Shown here: positions 24,224 through 31,043 of the stretch, piece after piece
How positions within the stretch are numbered: the stretch's first letter is position 1
How the letters are laid out: every line of letters starts with the position of its first letter
From: Thermoleophilum album
Lineage (GTDB): Bacteria; Actinomycetota; Thermoleophilia; Solirubrobacterales; Thermoleophilaceae
Length of the DNA stretch: 64,000 nucleotides
NCBI RefSeq assembly: GCF_900108055.1
Contig: NZ_FNWJ01000002.1
Coordinates: 754,382-818,381 of the forward strand
Direction: 5' to 3'
The notes under the pieces: generated by a model
Database searches by the model: none
Told to the model about the DNA's origin: nothing
What the model saw: the letters and a program-made list of their open reading frames with translations, nothing else
Position numbers and translations under genes: made by a program

Positions 24224-25174
24224 GTGATCGCGCTCCTCTCGGGCGGTACCGGAGGCGCCAAGCTTGCCCGCGGCTTCGCGCAGCTGCTGGGCGACCCCGC
24301 CGACCTAGCGGTGATCGCCAACGTCGGCGACGACGTGTGGGTCTACGGCGTCCACGTCTCCCCCGACCCGGATCTGGTCACCTACTGGCTGGCCGACCTG
24401 ATCGACGACCGCGGATTCGGCATCCGCGGCGACAGCTGGCGGGTCATGGAGGCGCTCGAGCAGCGCGGGCAAGACACCTGGTTTCGGCTCGGCGATCAAG
24501 ACCTCGCGCTCTGCCTTTTGCGGACCGAGCGGCTGCGCGCGGGACAACGTCAGACGGTCGCGCAGCAAGCCGTTGCTGATGCACTGGGCGTGCGCGCGCG
24601 GGTGTTGCCGGCCACCGACCAGCCGCTGCGCACGCGCGTGCGGGCGGCCGGGGCTTGGCTCGACTTCCAGGAGTTCATGATCCGCCGCCGAGCGCAGGGT
24701 CCGATCGAGGCGGTGGAGTTCGAGGGAGCCGACAAGGCAGCACCGACTCGCGAGGTCGCGGCTGCGCTGGCGTCCGCTCGCCTGATCGTGATCGGTCCCT
24801 CGAATCCGGTGATCTCGATCGGTCCGATCCTCGCGATCGCCGGCGTCCGGGCGGCGCTCGCCGACCGCCAGGTGCCAGCGATCGCCGTCAGCCCCTTCGT
24901 CGGGGGACACGCGGTGAAGGGGCCGACCGACGACTTCTGCCGCTTCGCTGGCATCGAAGCGAGCGCGAGCGGTGTGGCGCGTGCCTACGCGGGGCTGATC
25001 GACGGGATCGTCGCCGACGAGCCGGTGAGGGGCCTCCCCCACCGGCTCGTAGACACCCTGATGGACGACGAACCCGGGCGGCTGCGCGTCGCGCGAACGG
25101 TGCTCGAGCTGGCAGCGGAACTCGGCGCGGCTTTGCCGCCTACGCTCCTCGGCAAGGTCACGCCTCGCAGCTGA
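24224..25174 (+). CDS. cofD: 2-phospho-L-lactate (or PEP-derived) transferase, CofD/FbiA
   Basis: A 316-residue enzyme that joins the phospholactyl/phosphoenolpyruvyl moiety, activated as GDP or GTP derivative, to FO, giving F420-0 or dehydro-F420-0. The N-terminal ALLSGGTGGAKLARGF and VIANVGDDVWVYGVHVSPD are signatures, as are RLGDQDLALCLLRTERL, ASARLIVIGPSNPVISIGPILAIAG and AIAVSPFVGGHAVKGP. The GTG at 24224 is chosen because homologues begin right at the GGTGGAK motif; an in-frame ATG at 24149 lies inside npdG. It is 16 bp after npdG and 28 bp before cofC. Confidence 0.94.
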   Translation: MIALLSGGTGGAKLARGFAQLLGDPADLAVIANVGDDVWVYGVHVSPDPDLVTYWLADLIDDRGFGIRGDSWRVMEALEQRGQDTWFRLGDQDLALCLLRTERLRAGQRQTVAQQAVADALGVRARVLPATDQPLRTRVRAAGAWLDFQEFMIRRRAQGPIEAVEFEGADKAAPTREVAAALASARLIVIGPSNPVISIGPILAIAGVRAALADRQVPAIAVSPFVGGHAVKGPTDDFCRFAGIEASASGVARAYAGLIDGIVADEPVRGLPHRLVDTLMDDEPGRLRVARTVLELAAELGAALPPTLLGKVTPRS

Positions 25175-25202
25175 AATATGGAACCACCGGCCGAGCGCAC
25201 CG

Positions 25203-25970
25203 ATGACTAGCCACGCGCGGCCCAGCGGTCGAACAGCGCAGGCGCTCGTCGCGGTCGTCACCGCCAAGCCTTTTCGCAGCGCCAAGGCCCGGCTCTCCGC
25301 TGCGCTCGCCGAGCCGCTGCGCGCACGCCTAGCCGCGGCGATGCTCGCCGACACGCTCGAGGTGCTTGCCACCACGCTCCCGCCGGAGGCGATCGTGGCG
25401 GTGGTCGGCGACGACGCCGGGGCCGAAGTCGCACGCTCGCACGGAGTGAACGTCGTGCGCGACGAGCACCTCGGCGGTCAGTCCGAGGCGGCGCTGCTAG
25501 GCGCCAGGGTGGCACGGCGGGAGCTGCGGGCACGGACCGTGGTCATCCTGCCGGCGGACGTTCCCGCGCTGACCGGCGAGGACCTCGCCGCGTTGGTCGA
25601 AGCTGCCAACCGCGATGCGATCGTGATCGTCCCCGATCGGCACGGATCGGGGACCAACGCCCTGGCGTTGACGCCGCCCGATGCCCTGCAACCGGCCTTC
25701 GGCCCCGACAGCCTCGAGCGCCACTGCCGACTCGCGCGCTGCACCGGTCGCAGCTGGCGGATTTTGCGGCTGCGGTCGCTCGCCCTGGACATCGACACGC
25801 CTGGCGATCTCGCCGAGCTCGCCCGGGTACTTGCTGGTCGGCCCGAGCGCGGCCGCACGGCGCGAGTGCTGGCTGAGATCGCCGCTACCGACGCCGGGGC
25901 CGCGGGTCAGGAGGTGAGCTCGTCGCAGCTGCCCAGCGAGCCACCGAGCAGCTCACGCGTCGGGAGATGA
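25203..25970 (+). CDS. cofC: Phospholactate/phosphoenolpyruvate guanylyltransferase, CofC/FbiD
   Basis: A 255-residue nucleotidyltransferase that activates 2-phospholactate or PEP with GTP for CofD. The fold motifs are VAVVTAKPFRSAKARLSAALAEPLRARLAAAMLADTL (with the KxxxxAKxRL element), VVRDEHLGGQSEAALLG, VVILPADVPALTGEDLAAL and VIVPDRHGSGTNALALTPP, the last being diagnostic. The C-terminal tail after LDIDTPGDLAELARVL is a low-complexity extension. The stop overlaps the cofE start as ATGA. Confidence 0.93.
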   Translation: MTSHARPSGRTAQALVAVVTAKPFRSAKARLSAALAEPLRARLAAAMLADTLEVLATTLPPEAIVAVVGDDAGAEVARSHGVNVVRDEHLGGQSEAALLGARVARRELRARTVVILPADVPALTGEDLAALVEAANRDAIVIVPDRHGSGTNALALTPPDALQPAFGPDSLERHCRLARCTGRSWRILRLRSLALDIDTPGDLAELARVLAGRPERGRTARVLAEIAATDAGAAGQEVSSSQLPSEPPSSSRVGR

Positions 25971-26752
25971 GCGGGCGGCGGATCGTCATCGGCGCGCTGC
26001 CACCGCTACCCGAGGTGCAGCCCGGTGACGACCTCGGTGCGTTACTTGCCGAACGCCTACCAAAGGGGATCGACGGCAGCGAGATCCTGTGCGTCGCGCA
26101 CAAGGTTGTCTCGAAGGCGGAAGGACGTCTGCGTCGCCTCGCCGACGTCGAGCCCGGTCCGCAGGCGCTGGCCCTCGCCCGCCGTCTCGGCAAGGATCCC
26201 CGTCTCGTCCAGACGGTCCTTGACGAGACGCGCGCGATTGTGCGCATCGGTCCGCGCGTGCTGATTTGCGAGACGCGGCACGGCTTCGTTTGCGCCAACG
26301 CCGGTGTCGACCAGTCGAACGCGCCGTACGGTTGGGCGGTGCTCCTACCGAGCGACCCCGACGCGTCCGCGCGTCGGCTGCGCAGGCGCATCCGTGAGTT
26401 GCGCGGCGTCGCCCCGGCGATCGTCGTAACCGATTCCTTCGGGCGCCCGTTTCGCGTCGGGATCGTGGACCTTGCGCTCGGCTGTGCGGGCATCGAGCCA
26501 CTCGACGACCTACGGGGCGAGCGGGACCGCGCCGGACGCGAGCTGCGTGCCTCGCAACGCGCGCTCGCCGACGCGGTGGCCGCGGCCGCCGAGCTGGCCC
26601 GCGGCAAGGCCAGCGGCGAACCGAGCGTGCTTGTGCGTGGGCTCGCCGCGTGGGTCCGCGACGACGACGGACCGGGCGCGCGGGCGCTGATCCGCGAGCG
26701 CTCCAGCGATCTCTTCCGCAGCGACCCAAGCGGCCGCGGTCCGACGGTTTGA
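25967..26752 (+). CDS. cofE: Coenzyme F420-0:L-glutamate ligase, CofE (single domain)
   Basis: A 261-residue enzyme that adds gamma-linked glutamates to F420-0 using GTP. Motifs include IGALPPLPEVQPGDDLGALL, LCVAHKVVSKAEGRLRRLADV, VLDETRAIVR, GFVCANAGVDQSNAP, VVTDSFGRPFRVGIVDLALGCAGIEPLDDLRGERD and the segment ending AAAAELARGKASGEPSVLVRG. It has only the ligase domain; the C-terminal nitroreductase-like domain found in mycobacterial FbiB is absent. If PEP rather than phospholactate is the precursor, a separate dehydro-F420-0 reductase must be encoded elsewhere. A terminator-like hairpin follows at 26758. Confidence 0.94.
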   Translation: MSGRRIVIGALPPLPEVQPGDDLGALLAERLPKGIDGSEILCVAHKVVSKAEGRLRRLADVEPGPQALALARRLGKDPRLVQTVLDETRAIVRIGPRVLICETRHGFVCANAGVDQSNAPYGWAVLLPSDPDASARRLRRRIRELRGVAPAIVVTDSFGRPFRVGIVDLALGCAGIEPLDDLRGERDRAGRELRASQRALADAVAAAAELARGKASGEPSVLVRGLAAWVRDDDGPGARALIRERSSDLFRSDPSGRGPTV

Positions 26753-26757
26753 CTATC

Positions 26758-26782
26758 GGGCGGCTCGACGCTCGGGCCGCCC
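26758..26782 (+). terminator. Terminator-like hairpin after cofE
   Basis: Perfect 7-bp stem GGGCGGC (26758-26764) and GCCGCCC (26776-26782) with an 11-nt loop, 6 bp after the cofE stop. There is no strong T-run. Confidence 0.45.
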
Positions 26783-26807
26783 AACGGTCGGGCCGCTTGA
26801 CCTCTCC

Positions 26808-26826
26808 ATAGATACCGAGTATCTAT
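26808..26826. promoter_or_regulatory. Palindromic operator ATAGATACCGAGTATCTAT
   Basis: A perfect inverted repeat with 8-bp arms and a 3-bp centre, markedly AT-rich against its surroundings, ending 9 bp before the multicopper oxidase start. It overlaps the most likely -10 region (TATCTA/TATAGG). The symmetry suggests a dimeric repressor. A PadR protein is encoded about 3 kb downstream and is one candidate, by inference only. Confidence 0.7.
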
Positions 26827-26835
26827 AGGGGCGCA

Positions 26836-27915
26836 ATGGGGAGGTTCGAGGATGCGCTCTCGCAGCGCGTTGGTCGCCGCGGCTTCTTGGCCTCGGCCGG
26901 CGGTGCTTTGTTCGTCTGCTCGATCGGCGGTCGCCGCTTCGAGATCGCGTCGGAACGCGACGTCGCGCGCGCCGACGCCGCCGCGGCGGCCGTCCGGCGG
27001 CCGCCGCGGGCGCGTCGCGAGTCGGTCGATTCGCTGAGCTTCGAGACCCCGAGCCCCGCTCCCGGCGGCCGACGCCGCGAGTACTGGCTGGTCGCACGAC
27101 CGGTCCGCTGGTCGGTGACGCCGAGCGGTTACGACGAATGGCACGCGCGGCGCGTGCCGCGGATCGCCTTGACCGCCCTCGCCTACCAACCGTGGTCGGC
27201 AGGATTCGCTCGTCCCCTCGGCCCCCCGGCGATCCCCGGTCCCACTCTCGAGGCCGAAGTCGGCGACACCCTTGTCGTCCACTTCCGCAACGGCGCCGAA
27301 CGCTTGCGCCAAGCGCTCACCGTGCACCCTCACGGTGTGCGCTACAACCCGGAGTACGACGGCGCTTACCTCGGCGAGTTCACACGCGCCGGAGGGTTCG
27401 TGGCGCCAGGCGAGGAGTTCACCTACGTCTGGGAGGCGACGCCAGATTCGGTCGGGGTGTGGCCCTATCACGACCATGGTCCGAACCACACTCTCAACAC
27501 TTTCCGCGGCCTTTTTGGAGCGATCATCGTGCGTGAACGCGGAGCTCCTCGGCCAAGCCGCGAGTACGTCCTGTTTTTACACAACTTCCCGCCGCAGTTG
27601 ACCAACGCCGAAACGATCGTTCACTGCATAAACGGTCGCGCCTTCGCCGGCAATACTCCACAACTTAGGGCGCGCGTCGGTGAGCGAGTGGCGATCCACG
27701 TGATCGGCATGGACTCGAACTTCCACACCTTCCACATTCATGGCCACCGTTGGCGTGACCCCGCCGGACAGTTCGTCGACTGCCCGACGCTTGGCCCCAA
27801 CGAAACAATCACTGCTGCTTTCACCGAAGACAATCCTGGTCGCTGGCTCTACCACTGCCACGTCTTCAGCCACCAGGACGCCGGCATGGCCGGCTGGTAC
27901 ATCGTCGACCCCTAG
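26836..27915 (+). CDS. Exported multicopper oxidase (laccase-like)
   Basis: 359 residues. The N-terminus RVGRRGFLASAGGALFVCS resembles a twin-arginine signal, so the folded copper enzyme is probably exported. All four copper-binding blocks are visible: VHPHGVRYNPEYDGAY (about residue 163), VWPYHDHGPNHTL (about 214), SNFHTFHIHGHRW (about 295) and WLYHCHVFSHQDAGMAGWY near the end, with the T1 Cys between histidines and a distal Met. The length suits a two-domain oxidase. It should oxidise phenols, metals or another extracytoplasmic reductant with oxygen. It opens an operon with a beta-helix protein (24 bp later) and a cupredoxin, behind a palindromic operator. Confidence 0.9.
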   Translation: MGRFEDALSQRVGRRGFLASAGGALFVCSIGGRRFEIASERDVARADAAAAAVRRPPRARRESVDSLSFETPSPAPGGRRREYWLVARPVRWSVTPSGYDEWHARRVPRIALTALAYQPWSAGFARPLGPPAIPGPTLEAEVGDTLVVHFRNGAERLRQALTVHPHGVRYNPEYDGAYLGEFTRAGGFVAPGEEFTYVWEATPDSVGVWPYHDHGPNHTLNTFRGLFGAIIVRERGAPRPSREYVLFLHNFPPQLTNAETIVHCINGRAFAGNTPQLRARVGERVAIHVIGMDSNFHTFHIHGHRWRDPAGQFVDCPTLGPNETITAAFTEDNPGRWLYHCHVFSHQDAGMAGWYIVDP

Positions 27916-27939
27916 TCCCAGAGGGAGGATCAAATACAG

Positions 27940-29289
27940 ATGCGTGCAGTTAATCGCACAGTCACAGCAACGGCGGCGGCGTTCCTGTTCGCCGCAACGG
28001 CCCCTGCCTTGGCGGCCGACTACCCACCCCCCGCTAACCCGGGCAAGCTACCCGCCGCTTCCAAGAAAGGCCGTAAGCTCGTTGTCTGCAAACGCGGCTG
28101 CCGCTTTCGCACGATCCAAGCTGCCATACAGCAGGCAACCGGCCGCGACCTGATCGTCGTCAAACCCGGCACCTACCGCGAGGGGGTGCGGATCCTTGGT
28201 CGCCGCTATGACGGGCTACGCATCGTCGGCGATCCGCGGCGACCCCGCCGGGTGCGGCTCGACGGTCGAGGCCTGCGCGGAGCGAGCGCCCAAAACGCCT
28301 TCTTCGTGAACGCCGCCGACCGTGTGACGATCAGGGGCTTCTACGCCCGCAACTACAAGGCAAACTGTTTCTTCGTCGTGAACGTCGACGGCTACACACT
28401 CGACCGACTGGTGGCCGAGCGTTGTGGTGCCTACGGCGTCTACGCCTTCAACTCGAAAGGCGGCACGATGTCGAACTCTGAGGCATACTACAACAACGAC
28501 GCCGGCTTCTATATCGGGCAAACGCCGCCTCAAAAGGGGCGTAAGAAGCGTTCATTCGTCACCAACGTCAAAGCCTACCTCAACGTTCTCGGCTTCTCGG
28601 GCACAAACATGCGTTACGTGACGATTCGCCGCAGCCAGTTCTTCAACAATGGTGCGGGAATCGTTCCGAACGCGTTGCGCACCGAGAAGTTCCCGCCACC
28701 CGAGGAGAACGTAATCGCTGACAACGACGTCTTCTGGAACAACTTCAACTACTACCGCGGCGCTCCGTTCAAGATCCCCGAGCGGGGGCCCGCCGGCCTC
28801 AGCGCCTATCCGATCGGCATCGGGGTGCTGCTGTTCGGCAGCCAGGACACGGTCGTCGAGGGCAATCGGATCTTCGGCAACTGGCTCCTCGGCTTCGGCG
28901 CCGTCCAGCAGTTCGAGCTCGCGCAGAGCAACGATCCGAAGCTCAAGGAGGCGGCGACGCTGCGCAACAACGTGGTGCGGTCAAACCGCTTCGGGCTCGG
29001 CGGGCGCGACCTCAACGGTCGCGACCTGGGCTACGACGGCAGCGGCACCGGCAACTGCTTCGAGGCGAACGAGCTGACCAGCCCGGTGCCGACGATCGGG
29101 CCGGCTGCGGCCTACCCACCGTGCCCCGGCCCGGCCGCGAACAGCGCCAACCCGGAGGTGTTGGCTCAGGCCGCCCAGTGGCTCGCCGTCCAGGATCCGA
29201 AGAAGCCAGAGACCTTCGAGCAGTTCTGGCTGCGCCATCCGCACGCGCCGCGGACGGGCGTGCGGCCGATCGAGCACTTCGGCCAGTAG
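27940..29289 (+). CDS. Secreted right-handed beta-helix protein (pectate-lyase-like fold)
   Basis: 449 residues with a signal peptide: TVTATAAAFLFAATAPALAADY, probable cleavage after ALA near residue 25. The mature part begins VVCKRGCRFRTIQAAIQQATGRDLIVVKPGTYREGV, the usual opening of parallel beta-helix proteins. Repeated turns rich in N, V and G follow: FFVNAADRVTIRGFYARN, YTLDRLVAERCGAYGVYAFN, NSEAYYNNDAGFYIG, VTIRRSQFFNNGAGIVPN and NVIADNDVFWNN. No lyase active-site arginine is evident, so binding or a different carbohydrate activity is possible. A GGGAGG site precedes the ATG. It is sandwiched between two copper proteins, which suggests a joint extracellular role. Confidence 0.85.
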   Translation: MRAVNRTVTATAAAFLFAATAPALAADYPPPANPGKLPAASKKGRKLVVCKRGCRFRTIQAAIQQATGRDLIVVKPGTYREGVRILGRRYDGLRIVGDPRRPRRVRLDGRGLRGASAQNAFFVNAADRVTIRGFYARNYKANCFFVVNVDGYTLDRLVAERCGAYGVYAFNSKGGTMSNSEAYYNNDAGFYIGQTPPQKGRKKRSFVTNVKAYLNVLGFSGTNMRYVTIRRSQFFNNGAGIVPNALRTEKFPPPEENVIADNDVFWNNFNYYRGAPFKIPERGPAGLSAYPIGIGVLLFGSQDTVVEGNRIFGNWLLGFGAVQQFELAQSNDPKLKEAATLRNNVVRSNRFGLGGRDLNGRDLGYDGSGTGNCFEANELTSPVPTIGPAAAYPPCPGPAANSANPEVLAQAAQWLAVQDPKKPETFEQFWLRHPHAPRTGVRPIEHFGQ

Positions 29290-29342
29290 GCGACGGTGCC
29301 GAGCCGCTTGGCCGACGACCAAGGTCGACAAGGAGGACGATC

Positions 29343-29750
29343 GTGAAGGCACGCAGGGCAGGGTTTGCAACCGCGGGCCAGGGGCGCGCGGTCCGTGTGG
29401 CGCTGGCGGTGGCGGCGGGGGCTTCGGCCCTCGCCGCCGTGCCGGCGATCGGGCGCGAGCGGGCCGAAGCTGCCCGCTCGCGCTCGGTCACGGTTCGGGT
29501 CGGCGACTACTTTTTCAAGCCCACGGCGTTGCGCGTCGGAAGCGGCACGACGATCGTGTGGAAGTGGCCTTCAACCCCGGGTGACGTTCACGACGTCTAT
29601 CTGTCGCGGGGCCCGCGCGGCGTCAAGCGCTTCCACTCGCAGCTAGCGGCCAGCGACTACACCTACAAGCGGAGGCTCACCGTGCGTGGCACCTACACCG
29701 TGGTCTGCACGCTCCACCCACAGATGAAGATGAAGATCACGGTCCGTTAA
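29343..29750 (+). CDS. Exported cupredoxin (plastocyanin/azurin-like copper protein)
   Basis: 135 residues. A long N-terminal export segment (VRVALAVAAGASALAAVPAIG) precedes a single cupredoxin domain: VTVRVGDYFFKPTALRVGSGTTIVWKWPSTPGDVHDVYLSRGP and GTYTVVCTLHPQMKMKITVR. The copper ligands should be the His of VHDVYL, and Cys, His and Met of CTLHPQM. This is a type 1 electron carrier that could pass electrons to or from the multicopper oxidase encoded two genes upstream. The GTG start has a strong AGGAGG 7 nt before it. A hairpin follows at 29761. Confidence 0.92.
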   Translation: MKARRAGFATAGQGRAVRVALAVAAGASALAAVPAIGRERAEAARSRSVTVRVGDYFFKPTALRVGSGTTIVWKWPSTPGDVHDVYLSRGPRGVKRFHSQLAASDYTYKRRLTVRGTYTVVCTLHPQMKMKITVR

Positions 29751-29760
29751 CGAACGCCTG

Positions 29761-29789
29761 CACGCCGGCTGGCAGCCTGCCGCGGCGTG
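29761..29789 (+). terminator. Hairpin after the copper-protein operon
   Basis: Stem CACGCCG (29761-29767) and CGGCGTG (29783-29789) with a loop that can itself pair, 10 bp after the cupredoxin stop and 18 bp before the PadR start. It could insulate the two transcription units. There is no T-run. Confidence 0.4.
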
Positions 29790-29806
29790 TGCGATTCTGA
29801 ACCGGC

Positions 29807-30328
29807 ATGAAGTACGTGTTGATGTCGCTGCTCGCGCGTCAGCCAGCGCACGGCTACGAGCTGCATCACGAGATCGAGGAACGCTTGCGGGGTCTGATGA
29901 GTTCGGTGAACCCGGGCCAGATCTACGCGACCCTCCAGCGACTCGAGCGCGACGGCCTGATCGCTGGCGTCGACGTGGAGCAAGCGGAGCGGCCGAACAA
30001 GCGCGTATACGAGCTCACCAGCGACGGCGCCGCCGAGCTGCGCGAGTGGGCGGAAGCGCCCTCGCCCCCCACCTACTTCCGCAACGAGTTCTTCGTCAAG
30101 TTGGTGGCGGTCGGACTTTCCGGTATCGGCGATATCCGCACGCTCATCGCCCGTCAGCGCCGCGAGTGTTTGCAAGCCTTGCGTGACGCCGAGGCTCTCC
30201 TGGCAAGCGAAGCTGCCAGCGACCCGGCCGTCGCACTCGCCGCGGAGGCTCTCCAGCTACATCTCGAAGCCGATCTCGAGTGGCTCGAGCGCTGCGAGGA
30301 GCGCCTTGCACTTCACACTTCTCGCTAG
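29807..30328 (+). CDS. PadR-family transcriptional regulator
   Basis: 173 residues. The N-terminal winged helix MKYVLMSLLARQPAHGYELHHEIEERLRGLMSSVNPGQIYATLQRLERDGLIAG is the standard PadR pattern (GYEL, GxIYxxLxRLExxGLI). RVYELTSDGAAELREW follows as the wing, and the C-terminal half is a helical dimerisation domain (VirR-type C-terminus). It overlaps the ABC transporter ATPase start by 23 bp and is the first gene of that operon. PadR repressors commonly control adjacent exporters. The palindrome upstream of the multicopper oxidase is a possible second target. Confidence 0.93.
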   Translation: MKYVLMSLLARQPAHGYELHHEIEERLRGLMSSVNPGQIYATLQRLERDGLIAGVDVEQAERPNKRVYELTSDGAAELREWAEAPSPPTYFRNEFFVKLVAVGLSGIGDIRTLIARQRRECLQALRDAEALLASEAASDPAVALAAEALQLHLEADLEWLERCEERLALHTSR

Positions 30329-31043
30329 GGACCTGGTCAAGCGCTTCGGCGAAGGGCCCGCCGCTGTCTGGGCGGTACGGGGCGTCGATCTCGCCTTGGC
30401 ACCGGGCGAGTTCGTCGCGCTCACGGGACCGAGCGGTTGCGGCAAGTCGACGCTGTTGCACTTGATCGCCGGCTTCGAGCGCCCGGACCGGGGAACGATC
30501 GAGATCGATGGGCGTCGCGTGGACTCGCTCAGCGAGGCCGAGTGGGCGCGGTTCCGCCGCCACGCGATCGGCTTCGTGTTCCAGTTCTTCAATCTCGTGG
30601 ACACGCTGACCGTCGAGGAAAACGTCGCGCTACCGGCGATCGTTGGCGGGCAGCGGCGGCGCACAGCACGGCGGCGCGCTCGCCAGCTGCTCGAAGCGCT
30701 GGGCGTCGCGGACCGCGCGTCGGAGCTGCCAACCCGGCTTTCGGGGGGCGAGCAACAACGCGTTGCGCTAGCTCGTGCGCTGGCCACAGAGCCGCGACTG
30801 CTGCTCGCCGACGAGCCCACCGGCAGCCTCGACTCGCAGACCACGAGCGTCGTGCTGGCGCTGCTCCGCGACCTGCACGCGCGCGGCCAGACGATCCTGT
30901 TGGCGACCCACGACCAGCGGGTAGCGAGCGCGGCCGACCGTGTACTGCAGATGCGGGACGGGCGGATCACCGAGGAAACGGTGCTGGTTCCCGGTCAACC
31001 CAAGGCCACGCTCTCCCGCCTCCGCTACGGCGGGTCTCCGTGA
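30306..31043 (+). CDS. ABC transporter ATP-binding protein (MacB/LolD type)
   Basis: 245 residues. Walker A is GPSGCGKSTLLHLIAGFERPDRG, the Q-loop FVFQFFNLVDTLTVEENV is typical of the MacB/LolD export class, the signature motif is RLSGGEQQRVALARALA, Walker B is LLLADEPTGSLD, and the switch histidine is in LATHDQRV. The TTG at 30306 is chosen because GAGGAG lies just upstream and homologues start at this point. An in-frame start at 30183 would duplicate PadR coding sequence. The stop overlaps the permease start as GTGA. It forms an exporter with the next gene. Confidence 0.93.
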   Translation: MHFTLLARDLVKRFGEGPAAVWAVRGVDLALAPGEFVALTGPSGCGKSTLLHLIAGFERPDRGTIEIDGRRVDSLSEAEWARFRRHAIGFVFQFFNLVDTLTVEENVALPAIVGGQRRRTARRRARQLLEALGVADRASELPTRLSGGEQQRVALARALATEPRLLLADEPTGSLDSQTTSVVLALLRDLHARGQTILLATHDQRVASAADRVLQMRDGRITEETVLVPGQPKATLSRLRYGGSP

